Shown here: piece by piece, positions 7,288 through 15,700 of the stretch
Numbering within the stretch: the stretch's first letter is position 1
Layout: every line of letters starts with the position of its first letter
Assembly: GCF_029626235.1 (NCBI RefSeq)
Contig: NZ_JARUBO010000005.1
Location: forward strand, 3,752,501 to 3,816,500
Direction of reading: 5' to 3'
Length of the DNA stretch: 64,000 nucleotides
DNA from: Micromonospora sp. WMMD1120
GTDB taxonomy: Bacteria > Actinomycetota > Actinomycetes > Mycobacteriales > Micromonosporaceae
The notes under the pieces: model-generated
Database searches by the model: none
What the model was told of the DNA's origin: nothing
What the model saw: the letters and a program-made list of their open reading frames with translations, nothing else
Translations under genes and position numbers: made by a program

Positions 7288-7318
7288 GGAGTCGGGTCAT
7301 CTGTTTACCGTCCGCCTT

Positions 7319-7507
7319 ATGGATCTGGTGGGCGCTGCGGAGATTCGCGCGATGCTGGGCGGCATCAGCAAGCAGCGCGTTTACGTGATTACCAGCCACC
7401 GGAACTTTCCAGAGCCCGTAGCTGACCTGGTGCAGGGCAAGGTCTGGCGACGGTCGGACGTGGTGGCGTGGATCAGGGAGCACCGGCCGGAGTTGGCCGA
7501 GGACTGA
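7319..7507 (+). CDS. Small AlpA/excisionase-like HTH DNA-binding protein
   Basis: A 62-residue winged-helix protein of the MerR-like AlpA/excisionase type: MDLVGAAEIRAMLG (first helix-turn-helix), KQRVYVITSHRNFPEP, then KVWRRSDVVAWIREHRPEL. These proteins bind DNA as small transcription or excision factors. Start choice: ATG 7319 lies seven nucleotides after TACCGT, and the domain begins there; an ATG at 7250 would add residues read through the promoter and palindrome. Third-position GC is about 84% (codons such as ATT, GTT, TTT, GTA, CCA), lower than neighbouring genes, which hints at a different origin. No integrase is nearby. Confidence 0.75.
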   Translation: MDLVGAAEIRAMLGGISKQRVYVITSHRNFPEPVADLVQGKVWRRSDVVAWIREHRPELAED

Positions 7508-7531
7508 CCGGTTCCGCGGGGCCGGTTTCTG

Positions 7532-7547
7532 TCGTACACCTGTTCTA
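7532..7547. promoter_or_regulatory. Candidate LexA (SOS) box before the 13E12-type HNH gene
   Basis: TCGTAC-ACCT-GTTCTA matches the actinobacterial SOS box TCGAAC-N4-GTTCGA at 10 of 12 defined positions. It overlaps the TAGAAT -10 box (7546-7551) of the gene at 7558. Members of the 13E12 family in Mycobacterium tuberculosis are known LexA targets. Confidence 0.6.
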
Positions 7548-7557
7548 GAATTTGCTG

Positions 7558-8808
7558 GTGATCGATGAGTTGGCGCGGGCGGAGGCTGCGGTCGCGGCCT
7601 GCGCCGACGCCCCGGCCTGGGCGCTCGCCGAGCGCGATCTGATCACGGTGCTCGACGCCACGCACCGGGTGCAGCAGCGCCTCGCGGCGGTGCAGGTGGC
7701 GGTGGTCCGCGAGCTGGACGGGCGGGGCACGGCGGTCGAGCGGGGCGCGTCCTCGACGACGGTGTGGCTGCGCGAGCGCCTGCGCCTCGATGTCTCGGCC
7801 GCGCGCCGGCTGGTCGGCCTCGCGGCCTCGCTCGACGTCGCGCCGCCCGGGGTGCGCGCGGCGCTCGCCGACGCGAGCGTCACCGTGGAGCAGGCCCGGG
7901 TCATCGCCGACACCGCCGCCACGGTGTCGGTGACGGCCGGGCCGGAGGTCGCCGACAAGGCCGTCGATGTGCTCGTCGATTGGGCGCGGCGGTTCGATCC
8001 GACAGTGCTGCGCCGGTTGGGCACCCGGATTCTCGACCACGTCGCGCCCGACCTCGCCGACGCCGCCGCGAGGGCCGCGCTGGCCGCCGAGGCCGACCGC
8101 GCCGCCCGGGACCGGCACCTCACCCTCTCCACCCGGGCCGACGGCCGCCTACGCCTCACCGGCACCCTCGACGCCGAGACCGCCGGCCTGCTCCGCGCCG
8201 CGATCGACCCGCTGAGCGTGCCCGCCGGCCCCGACGACACCCGCTCACCCGAGCAACGCCGCCACGACGCCCTCGCCGACGTGTGCCGCCTCGCCCTACG
8301 CACCGGCGACCTGCCCGAGCACGGCGGCGACCCCGCCCAGGTCGTCATTACCACCGGTTATGACGCGTTGGCCGGTCAGGTGGGCGCCGGAGCGCTCGAC
8401 ACCGGCCTGCACCTCACTCCCGACACCGTGCGCCGGCTCGCCTGCGACGCCACAGTCCTGCCCGCCGTCCTCGGCGGCGCCGGCCAGGTCCTCGACGTCG
8501 GCCGACAACGCCGACTCGTCACCGGCCCCCTGCGCCGGGCCCTCATCCTGCGTGACGGCGGGTGCGCCTTCCCCGGCTGCGACCGGCCACCACGCTGGTG
8601 CGACGCCCACCACATCCGGCACTGGGCCGACGGCGGCACCACCAGCCTCGACAACGCCGTCCTGCTCTGCGGTCACCACCACCGCCACCTCCACCGGACG
8701 CAGTGGAGAGTCCGGCTCGGCGACGACGGACACCCGGAGTTCGTCCCACCCGCCTGGCTCGACCCCGACCAGCTTCCGCGCCGCAACCACTACCACCGAC
8801 GAACATAG
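7558..8808 (+). CDS. DUF222/13E12 family HNH endonuclease
   Basis: A 416-residue protein with an N-terminal helical DUF222 domain (about 1-290, including RVQQRLAAVQVAVVRELD and SAARRLVGLA) and a C-terminal HNH nuclease domain (about 320-395): CAFPGCDRPPRWCDAHHI, HWADGGTTSLDNAVLLC, GHHHRHLH. The HNH motif binds a metal and cleaves DNA; the biological target of this family is unknown. Start: GTG 7558 lies six nucleotides after TAGAAT, giving a leaderless message; TTG 7552 and CTG 7555 are in frame but would overlap the promoter. The candidate LexA box suggests induction by DNA damage. A GC-rich tandem repeat begins just after the stop codon. Confidence 0.88.
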   Translation: MIDELARAEAAVAACADAPAWALAERDLITVLDATHRVQQRLAAVQVAVVRELDGRGTAVERGASSTTVWLRERLRLDVSAARRLVGLAASLDVAPPGVRAALADASVTVEQARVIADTAATVSVTAGPEVADKAVDVLVDWARRFDPTVLRRLGTRILDHVAPDLADAAARAALAAEADRAARDRHLTLSTRADGRLRLTGTLDAETAGLLRAAIDPLSVPAGPDDTRSPEQRRHDALADVCRLALRTGDLPEHGGDPAQVVITTGYDALAGQVGAGALDTGLHLTPDTVRRLACDATVLPAVLGGAGQVLDVGRQRRLVTGPLRRALILRDGGCAFPGCDRPPRWCDAHHIRHWADGGTTSLDNAVLLCGHHHRHLHRTQWRVRLGDDGHPEFVPPAWLDPDQLPRRNHYHRRT

Positions 8809-8814
8809 GCACCG

Positions 8815-9030
8815 CCGCCGTAGCCGTGCCGCCGCTCGGCGGCTTGGCCGCTCCGCCGCTTGGTCGCGCCGTCGTGCCGCCGTGCCGCCGCTTGGTCGTG
8901 CCGCCGTGCCGCCGCTTGGTCGCGCCGCCGCTTGGTCGCGCCGCCGCTTGGTCGCGCCGTCGCGCCGCCGTGCCGCCGCTTGGTCGCTTCGCCAGTCGGC
9001 GGCTTGGCCGTGCCGCCGTGCCGCCCGACA
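8815..9030. repeat. Low-complexity imperfect tandem repeats (GCCGCCGCTTGGTCG type)
   Basis: Roughly ten variant units of 8-18 nt built from CCGCCGCTTGGTCG and CGTGCCGCCGTGCC fill the gap between the HNH gene and the gene at 9138. No credible gene starts inside; frames through it encode only repetitive Arg/Gly/Ala-rich strings. The rest of the gap to 9137 holds only the downstream ribosome binding site. Confidence 0.7.
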
Positions 9031-9137
9031 AGCTGCGCCACCTCGGCCCGGTCAGCGGCCTCGGCGCGCGCATCCGCGCCGGCCGGGCCAGTTGACGTTG
9101 TCGATACCCTTCAGGGCCGGACGGGGGAGGGTCACGC

Positions 9138-10376
9138 ATGCTCAGGGACGTCAGATCGGTACGGGTGCTCGCCTACTTCCCGTGTCAGTTGTCCACCCGG
9201 TCCGGGCCCGCGGGTGCGGTGCCCGCCGGGTGGAGCGTCACCGACGGCCTCGACGACCTCGCGCTCCAGCCGTACGGTCAACGGCTGCTCGACGAGCTGC
9301 TGGGCAGCATGCCCCGGCCGACGATGCACATCAGCGGCGGCCCGGAGCTCCTGCGGGTGGCCGGGGAGGAGGTCGACGCCTCCCTGCTGCCCACCTCGGA
9401 GGCGGGCGCGTGGCAGGTGGTGTCGGCCCGGATCAGCGTCTGGAACGTCGACTGTGGTCTGCTCTGCGTCACCTACCAGCTCCCGGACGGGATCGTCGGC
9501 GGCGTCGACGACCTGGTCGTCGAGGTCGCCGCGCCGGTGCAGCGGATGGTGCCCGCCGTGACACGTCTGCTGCGCGCCGTCCTGCCGGCGCCGGACGGCG
9601 CGGACGAGGTGTTCGTCCTCTGGGCCAACACCACGTTCGCCGTCCAGGTGGACCCGGACTGCGAGCCGGCGCGACGGCGGGCCATCGCCGAGGTGTTCAC
9701 CCCGGACGGTGTCGACTGCACGCCGGACGGCATGCGGGACGGCGTGTTGCGGGTCGGCACGCACACCACGGCGGTGGTCAGTCACTTCGGGTCCCGTCCG
9801 GCAGCGCTGTTGGCGCGGTTGACCGGTGTGCACCACGTCTGCTGGGCCGCGGCGCTGCGCTACGACGCGGTGTTGTCGGCCGAGCTGTCGCAGATCGAGC
9901 CGGGGCGAGCCGGCCTGTCGATGAGCGCCCTGGAGGAGCAGGCCAAGCGCATCCTCAGCGGATACCACCGCATCCGCCTGTTCCGGCTCGGGTACTCCTC
10001 GGTGGAGGCGCACCTCGACGCGGCCGGCGGCACCGTCTGGAACGCGCTGGAGCAGCAGTGGAAGTTCCGGCTCGTGCTCACCGTGCTGGACGAGCGACTC
10101 GACTTCGTCCGGACGTTGCACCAGCAACTGGTCGGCCGTCTCCAGGACCGCCGCTCCCGACTGCTCAACGAGTTGGTGCTGGCCTTCACCTTCCTGAACA
10201 TCTTCGCCATCGTGCTCGCCGCGCTGACCTTCGTGGCGCTGCCGAGCCTCGACGTGGGACTCCTGGCCGCGACGATCGCCGTGGTGATGCTGGTCGTGAA
10301 CCTCAGCGCGTACCTCGTCTTCCGGCGTCAGATCAACGATCCGGGTCGGCACGCGGGAGCGCCGACCGACGCGTGA
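9138..10376 (+). CDS. Unrecognised protein with two C-terminal membrane helices
   Basis: A 412-residue protein that I do not recognise. A cytoplasmic-looking N-terminal part (about 1-340, mixed alpha/beta, with long helices such as LEEQAKRILSGYHRIRLFR and QLVGRLQDRRSRLLNELV toward the end) leads to two closely spaced membrane helices (about 354-375 and 381-400) and a short basic tail. This topology is like that of CorA-type magnesium channels, but the GMN signature is absent. The ribosome binding site GGGGGAGGG lies six nucleotides before the ATG at 9138. It has no operon partner: repeats lie upstream and the next gene has its own promoter. Confidence 0.7.
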   Translation: MLRDVRSVRVLAYFPCQLSTRSGPAGAVPAGWSVTDGLDDLALQPYGQRLLDELLGSMPRPTMHISGGPELLRVAGEEVDASLLPTSEAGAWQVVSARISVWNVDCGLLCVTYQLPDGIVGGVDDLVVEVAAPVQRMVPAVTRLLRAVLPAPDGADEVFVLWANTTFAVQVDPDCEPARRRAIAEVFTPDGVDCTPDGMRDGVLRVGTHTTAVVSHFGSRPAALLARLTGVHHVCWAAALRYDAVLSAELSQIEPGRAGLSMSALEEQAKRILSGYHRIRLFRLGYSSVEAHLDAAGGTVWNALEQQWKFRLVLTVLDERLDFVRTLHQQLVGRLQDRRSRLLNELVLAFTFLNIFAIVLAALTFVALPSLDVGLLAATIAVVMLVVNLSAYLVFRRQINDPGRHAGAPTDA

Positions 10377-10435
10377 CCGGCCGCCGACCGCGCTGGCGCG
10401 CGCCTGGTGCCCCGTCCATGTGGATCGTCTCGTAC

Positions 10436-10441
10436 TAGCCT
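10436..10441 (+). promoter_or_regulatory. -10 box of a leaderless promoter (HIT protein gene)
   Basis: TAGCCT with seven nucleotides to the ATG at 10449. Confidence 0.45.
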
Positions 10442-10448
10442 CTCTCGC

Positions 10449-11078
10449 ATGGCCTTGCGACCCGACGAGTTCTACGACCACGCGCTCGCCGCAGCGGACG
10501 ACGAGCGTCGGCTGCCCCTGGCACGGATGACGGGGTGGGACATCAGTCCGTTCGAGCCGGACGGGCTGCGCGTCGCGTCGCTGCGACCGCCGGTGCTCCC
10601 GGAGCCGCCCCGGCACGGCGAGGACGCCGCGAGCTGCGACCTCTGCCGCCAGCGCGACGACGGCATCTGGTTCAACGAGCGGTGGCGGCTCACCCGGGTC
10701 CAGGGGGTGGGCGTCCCGCTGGTGCTCATGCTGTTGCCGCTCGACCACCACGACATGGCGGATCTGCCGGACGAGCTGGCCGCCGAGCTGGGGTTGTTGA
10801 GCACCCGGATCGTCCGTCACGTGCAGGCGCTCCCGCACATCTCGCGGGCGCACGTCTACCGCTTCGGGGACGGCGCCGCCCACCTGCACGTCTGGTTCTT
10901 CGCCCGGCCCGCCGGGCAGGCCCAGTTGTTCGGGTCGTGGCTGGTCGCCTGGGACGACCTGCTGCCGGAGTATCCGGCGGACCTGGCCGACGCGGACGCC
11001 GCGCTGGTGGCGGACGCGTTGGTCGCGTCCCATGGCGGCCGTCGGGTGTCGGACCCGGCGGCTAGCCTGCCGGCATGA
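10449..11078 (+). CDS. HIT-like family protein
   Basis: A 209-residue cytoplasmic protein with a HIT-type fold. The key segment is HISRAHVYRFGDGAAHLHVWFFARP (about 128-152), in which HLHVW corresponds to the His-x-His-x-hydrophobic nucleotide-phosphate site of the histidine-triad superfamily; the third His of a strict triad is replaced by Trp/Phe. An upstream CDLCRQRDDGIWFNERW segment (about 64-80) resembles the N-terminal part of HIT proteins. Typical relatives hydrolyse or transfer nucleotidyl groups; activity here is uncertain because the triad is incomplete. ATG 10449 follows TAGCCT by seven nucleotides. It overlaps the next gene by four nucleotides. Confidence 0.65.
   Translation: MALRPDEFYDHALAAADDERRLPLARMTGWDISPFEPDGLRVASLRPPVLPEPPRHGEDAASCDLCRQRDDGIWFNERWRLTRVQGVGVPLVLMLLPLDHHDMADLPDELAAELGLLSTRIVRHVQALPHISRAHVYRFGDGAAHLHVWFFARPAGQAQLFGSWLVAWDDLLPEYPADLADADAALVADALVASHGGRRVSDPAASLPA
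11063..11068 (+). promoter_or_regulatory. -10 box of a leaderless promoter inside the end of the HIT gene
   Basis: TAGCCT with six nucleotides to the ATG at 11075, so the YdeI-like gene may be transcribed independently of the gene it overlaps. Confidence 0.4.
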
Positions 11079-11698
11079 CGAGCGCCGAGCTGGATGAGTT
11101 GGTCGTCGCGGACGCCGACGCGTTGCGGGACTGGTTGTCGGCCAACCACGCCACCTCGCCCGGCGTCTGGCTCGCCCTGACCAGGAAGGGCGGCACGGTC
11201 ACCACGCTGACCTGGCAGCAGGCGGTCGACGAGGCCCTCTGCTTCGGCTGGATCGACGGGCAGGCCCGCAAGCGGGACGAGGAGTCCTCCTGGATCCGGT
11301 TCACCCCGCGCCGCCCGCGCAGCTCCTGGTCCCAACGCAACGTCGCGAACGTGGCGCGCCTGGAGGAGCAGGGCCGGATGCGGCCGTCGGGCCGTGCGGC
11401 GGTGGAGGCGGCGAAGGCGGACGGCCGGTGGGCGGCGGCCTACGCCCCGCCGTCCGAGGCGGAGGTGCCGGCCGACCTGCTCGCCGCCATCGCCGCCGAG
11501 CCCGCCGCCCAGGCGATGCTCGACGTCCTCACCAAGGCCAACCGGTTCGCCCTCATCCATCGCCTCAACGCCGTCAAGCGCGCCGAGACCCGGGAACGCA
11601 AGATCCGCGAGTTCGTCGCCATGCTGGCCCGGCACGAGACGTTCTACCCGCAGAAGGCGAGGCCTGTGGCATCGGGCGAGGCGATCGGAACCGATTGA
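11075..11698 (+). CDS. YdeI/OmpD-associated family protein
   Basis: A 207-residue cytoplasmic protein of the family named YdeI or OmpD-associated, which also covers bacteriocin-protection proteins. Recognisable segments are LRDWLSANHATSPGVWLALTRKG (about 17-39), LTWQQAVDEALCFGWIDGQARK (about 47-68), and WIRFTPRRPRSSWSQRNV (about 75-92). The biochemical role is unknown. It overlaps the HIT gene by four nucleotides but also has a TAGCCT box just before its start. The length is within the family range. Confidence 0.82.
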   Translation: MTSAELDELVVADADALRDWLSANHATSPGVWLALTRKGGTVTTLTWQQAVDEALCFGWIDGQARKRDEESSWIRFTPRRPRSSWSQRNVANVARLEEQGRMRPSGRAAVEAAKADGRWAAAYAPPSEAEVPADLLAAIAAEPAAQAMLDVLTKANRFALIHRLNAVKRAETRERKIREFVAMLARHETFYPQKARPVASGEAIGTD

Positions 11699-11729
11699 CT
11701 TTCGATAGGTAACGAGCGAAACTCGATGC

Positions 11730-12209
11730 ATGGTTACAGAGCATCGAGCGGTTGCCGCTCTCCGGGTCTTTCTCGTGGTGTTGTTCGGGGTCCTCGTGGT
11801 GTTCCAGACCCTCTCGCTGCCCGGGCAGTTCGCCCACATGGCCGCCGAGTCGCCACAGGACGCGCATCTCCGCTGGCCGGCGACCGCCGTGACGGTCTTC
11901 TGGGTGCTGTGCGTCCAGGTGGTCATCGTCGCGACGTGGCAGCTGCTCAGCCTGGTCAAGAACGACCGCATCTTCACCCCGGCGTCGCTGAAGTGGGTGG
12001 ACGCGATCGTGTGGGCCATCGCCGCCGCGTGGGTGGTGCTGGTGGCGGTCTTCCTCTGGGTCGGCTTCAACGCGGACGACCCCGGGCTGCCGCTGCTGCT
12101 GTTCCTGCTCACCGTGGGCGTGACGGTGCTGGGGCTGCTGATGGTGGTGATGCGGGCGCTGCTACGGCAGGCCACCTCACTGCGTACCGACATGGAGGCG
12201 GTGATCTGA
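11730..12209 (+). CDS. DUF2975 membrane protein
   Basis: A 159-residue protein with four membrane helices (about 9-27, 50-72, 90-112 and 117-140), the standard DUF2975 layout; LLSLVKNDRIFTPASLKWVDAI between helices 2 and 3 is the family's best-conserved stretch. Function is unknown. Its TGA shares a base with the ATG of the following HTH gene, so the two are translationally coupled. DUF2975 genes are very often paired with a YozG-like HTH gene, which suggests that the membrane protein and regulator work together. Confidence 0.82.
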   Translation: MVTEHRAVAALRVFLVVLFGVLVVFQTLSLPGQFAHMAAESPQDAHLRWPATAVTVFWVLCVQVVIVATWQLLSLVKNDRIFTPASLKWVDAIVWAIAAAWVVLVAVFLWVGFNADDPGLPLLLFLLTVGVTVLGLLMVVMRALLRQATSLRTDMEAVI

Positions 12210-12424
12210 TGCCCATCATCGTCCGCATCGACGTGGAGTTGGCGAAGCGCAAGATGAGCGTCGGCGAGTTCGCCGAGCGCGTCGGCCTCACCCCCGCCAA
12301 CGTGGCGGTGCTCAAGAACGGCCGCGCCAAGGCGGTGCGCTTCAGCACCCTCGAGGCGATGTGCCGGGTGCTCGAGTGCCAGCCCGGAGACCTGCTCGAG
12401 TGGGTGGAGGAGGAAACCCCATGA
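12209..12424 (+). CDS. YozG-like Cro/CI-type HTH transcriptional regulator
   Basis: A 71-residue DNA-binding protein that is a single xenobiotic-response-element type helix-turn-helix: MPIIVRIDVELAKRKMSVGEFAERVGLTPANVAVLKNG (helix 2 and recognition helix about 17-38), then TLEAMCRVLECQPGDLLEW. This closely follows the YozG pattern. It overlaps the DUF2975 gene by one nucleotide and the next small membrane gene by four, so all three are coupled. It probably controls its own operon, which is an inference. Confidence 0.87.
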   Translation: MPIIVRIDVELAKRKMSVGEFAERVGLTPANVAVLKNGRAKAVRFSTLEAMCRVLECQPGDLLEWVEEETP

Positions 12425-12585
12425 AATACGCCCTGATCGTCGGCATCGTCCTCGCGGTCGCGCTCGGCGTCACCGTCGTCGTGCTCGGCGGCGCCGACGA
12501 TTCCCCGGGTCTCCAGCTCATCGGCGTCGGGCTGGTGGTCTGCGCCGTGGTGTTCGGCGTCCGCTCGCTCCGGCGTCGCGGCTGA
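12421..12585 (+). CDS. 54-residue two-helix membrane protein
   Basis: The sequence is almost entirely two membrane helices, MKYALIVGIVLAVALGVTVVV (1-21) and LQLIGVGLVVCAVVFGV (about 31-47), ending RSLRRRG. No family was recognised. It starts at an ATG overlapping the stop of the HTH gene (ATGA) and ends the three-gene set with the DUF2975 protein. Confidence 0.65.
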   Translation: MKYALIVGIVLAVALGVTVVVLGGADDSPGLQLIGVGLVVCAVVFGVRSLRRRG

Positions 12586-12714
12586 CCCGTCCCGACAGTC
12601 GCCCGGCTCCGGCCGACCCATCCCCAGTAACGATCAAGTAACGGGCGCGAACCTTTCCCGGGAGGTGAGCTGTCTTGATGGTCGTCGGCCCGCCAGGGCC
12701 AGGGGAGGCGTCGG

Positions 12715-15700
12715 ATGAAGTTGGTGTGGAGGCGGGCCCGCGAGGCGCGAGGGCTGCTGGTCGCGGCAGTGATCGCGGCCCTCGTCGCCGTCGCGTTGGT
12801 CACCGGGCTGTCCGACTACAACCGCCGGGCGGTGGAGGCCGGGCAGCGGGCGCTGATCGCCGCCGCGCCCGCCGAGGAGCGCGGCCTGCTGGTCAGCGGC
12901 TCCGGCGGACGCGACGCGGCCGAGTTCGCCGAGCGGGACTCGGCGGTACGCGCCAGCTTCGCCGACGGGTTCGCCGGTGTCCCGGTCAGCGTCGCGACCG
13001 CCCGGTACGGCACCGGCCGGGAGCTGACCGGAGACCTCGGACAGGTGTCCCGGCCGGACGACGAACCGATCTTCGCCAACCTGGCCACGCTCGACGACCT
13101 CGCCGGTCACGCGGAGCTGACCAGCGGCGCCTGGCCCCGCCCCGGGTCGAACCCCGTCCAGGTGAGCCTGCCGGAGCGGGTCGCGGGCACGCTGGGCCTC
13201 AGCGTCGGCGACCGCGTCCCGGTACGCGACCGTGCCACCGAGCGACGTGGCGAACTGGTCCTCGCCGGCACCTGGCGGCCTCGCGACCCGACCGACGCGT
13301 ACTGGCTGCTGGCCCCCGGTGTCGGGGCGGGCAGCGCCGGCTCCGGCACCTCCTATGGGCCGTTCGCGCTCGACCCGGCCGACTTCGCCAGCACCTTCCC
13401 GGGCGCGGTGTCGGTGTCCTGGCTGGCCCAACCGGACCTCGGCGGCGTCGACACCGCCGACCTGCCCGCCGTCCGGGCGGCCCTCACCGAGGCGACAGCG
13501 GCCGTCCCCGAGGCCGCCCGGCTCGGCAGCTCCGCGCAGGTGGCGACCAAGATGGAGACGCTGCTGGACCGGATCACCCGCGCCGACCTGGTGGGCCGGT
13601 CCTCGCTGGCCACCCCGCTGCTGCTCATCCTGGTGCTCGGCGGGTACGCCCTGGTGCTGGTCGCCGCCCTCCTGCACGAGGACCGCAGACCGCAGACCGC
13701 GCTGCTGCGCGCCCGTGGCGCGGCCCGTCGGCAGTTGGCCGGCCTGGCCGCCCGCGAGGCGACACTCGTCGTCGCCCCGGCCGCGGTGCTCGGTCCGCTG
13801 ATCGCCGGTGTGGCGCTGCACCACGTCCGCCCCGGCGGGTCGGACGACCTCGCCACCGCCGGCGGCAACAGCACACTCGTGTGGGCGGCGGCAGCGGCCA
13901 CCGCCGCCGGCTGTCTCGTCGCCATGGTGCTGCCGACCCTGCGCGGCGCAGGCACGTACGTCGCCGACATGGCGGCCCGGTCCCGCCCGAACCGCGCGGC
14001 GAGCGTGCAGCGTGCCAGCGTCGACCTGGTGCTGGTGGCCCTCGCCGTGCTCGCCTGGGCGCAGCTGCGCCGGTACGCGTCCCCGCTGGCCGGCTCGGGC
14101 GGACGGCTCGGGCTCGACCCGCTCCTGGTCGCCGCCCCGACGCTCGGTGTGCTGGCCGGCGCCGTGCTGGCGCTGCGGGTGCTCCCGCCGCTCACCCGGT
14201 TCGCCGAGCGGTTCGTCGACAGGCGTCCCTGGACGGCCACCATGTTCGGCATGTGGCAGGCCGGTCGGCGTCCACACGCCGGCCCGGTGCTGCTGCTCGC
14301 CCTCGCCGTCGGCGGTAGCACCCTGGCCTGGTCCCTGATCAGCACCGGGGAACGGTCCCAGGTGGAGCAGGCCGGCCACACCGTCGGCGCCGACCTGCGG
14401 GTGACCGAACGGACCGGGACCGCCCCGCCCGGCCGGGCCGGTGAACTCGCCGCCCTGCCCGGCGTGAACCGGGTGCTGCCGGCGTGGCGGGACGAGATCC
14501 GGGTCGGGCGGGAGGACCTGTCGGCGACCGTGATCGGCATCGATCCGGCGAGCGCGCCGGGCGTCGTCCGGCTCGCCGACCGCCTCGGCGACGGGACGGC
14601 GGCGGAGCGGTACCGCCGGATGGTCGGCGCGCGGGGCGAGCCGGCCGGCATCGAACTACCGGCCGGAACGCGGGCCATCACCGGCACGGTCCGTACCCCG
14701 GTGGCCGACGCCGTGCGGCCGCTGAAGGTCGCGGTGACGCTCCTGGTCACCACCCCCGACGGGCTCGCCCTGCGGTTGCCGGCGGCCGACGCCGACAGCG
14801 ACGGCCGGGCCACCCGGTTCACCGTACGGCTGCCCGAGCTGGGCGGGGCACGGCTGCGGCTGGCCGGTTTCGAGGCCGACGGTGGACTCGCCGCCGGCAA
14901 CTCCTACCGACTCCAGGTGGACGGGCTGGCGGCGGTCACCGCCGACGGCGTCAACCAGCCGGTCGAGGTGGGCGGCGACTGGGTCATGTCGGCCCCGGGG
15001 GAGAAGCCCACCCCGGTGGGGACCAACGGCACCGGGTTCGCCACGGACCGCGCGGTCGAGGTGATTCCCGGCGGCCAGTTCGCGTACCAGCCGACCACCC
15101 GGTTCGCCGTCGTACCGGCCGGCGGGAACACGCCGGTGGCGGTGCTGATGACACCGGGGGTCCGCAACGCGCTCAGCCTGCGGGTCGGCGACACCGTCGA
15201 CCTGACCCTCTCCGGGGCGACGCTGCCGGTGCGCCTGGTCGGCGAACTGGCCGCGGTGCCGGCCACCACCGGGGAGGGCGTCCTGCTCGACCTGCCCGCC
15301 GCCGTCGACGCGATGATCCGCGGCAGCGGCACGGTGCGACCCGTACCGGAGTGGTGGGTCGGCGCCGCCGACGCGACCGCCGCTGCCGACGCCGCCAGTG
15401 ACCTGCCGGGAGTGACGGTGCTCAACCGGGAGGCGACGGTCGAGTCGGCCGCCGACGACCCGTACTGGCAGGGCTCGCGTACCGGAATGCTGGCCGCCGC
15501 GCTCGGCGCGGTGCTGCTCGCCCTCGTCGGCCTGGTGGTGGACGTCTGGGCCACCGCCCGGCGTCGGATCGGCGAGTTCGCGGTCCTGCACACCCTCGGC
15601 GCGACGCCCCGGCTGATGGCCCGGGCGCTGCTGGCCGAACAGACCTTCCTCGCCGGCATCGGCGTGACGGTCGGGTTGGCGCTCGGCGCCGCGGTCGGCG

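Noticed and set aside
7319..8808. Integrated prophage or plasmid boundary (HTH plus HNH nuclease)
   Set aside because: No integrase, attachment-site repeat, tRNA or structural phage genes were found nearby.
9132..11033. Minus-strand frame of 633 codons
   Set aside because: Antisense to two supported genes (9138 and 10449) and without recognisable features.
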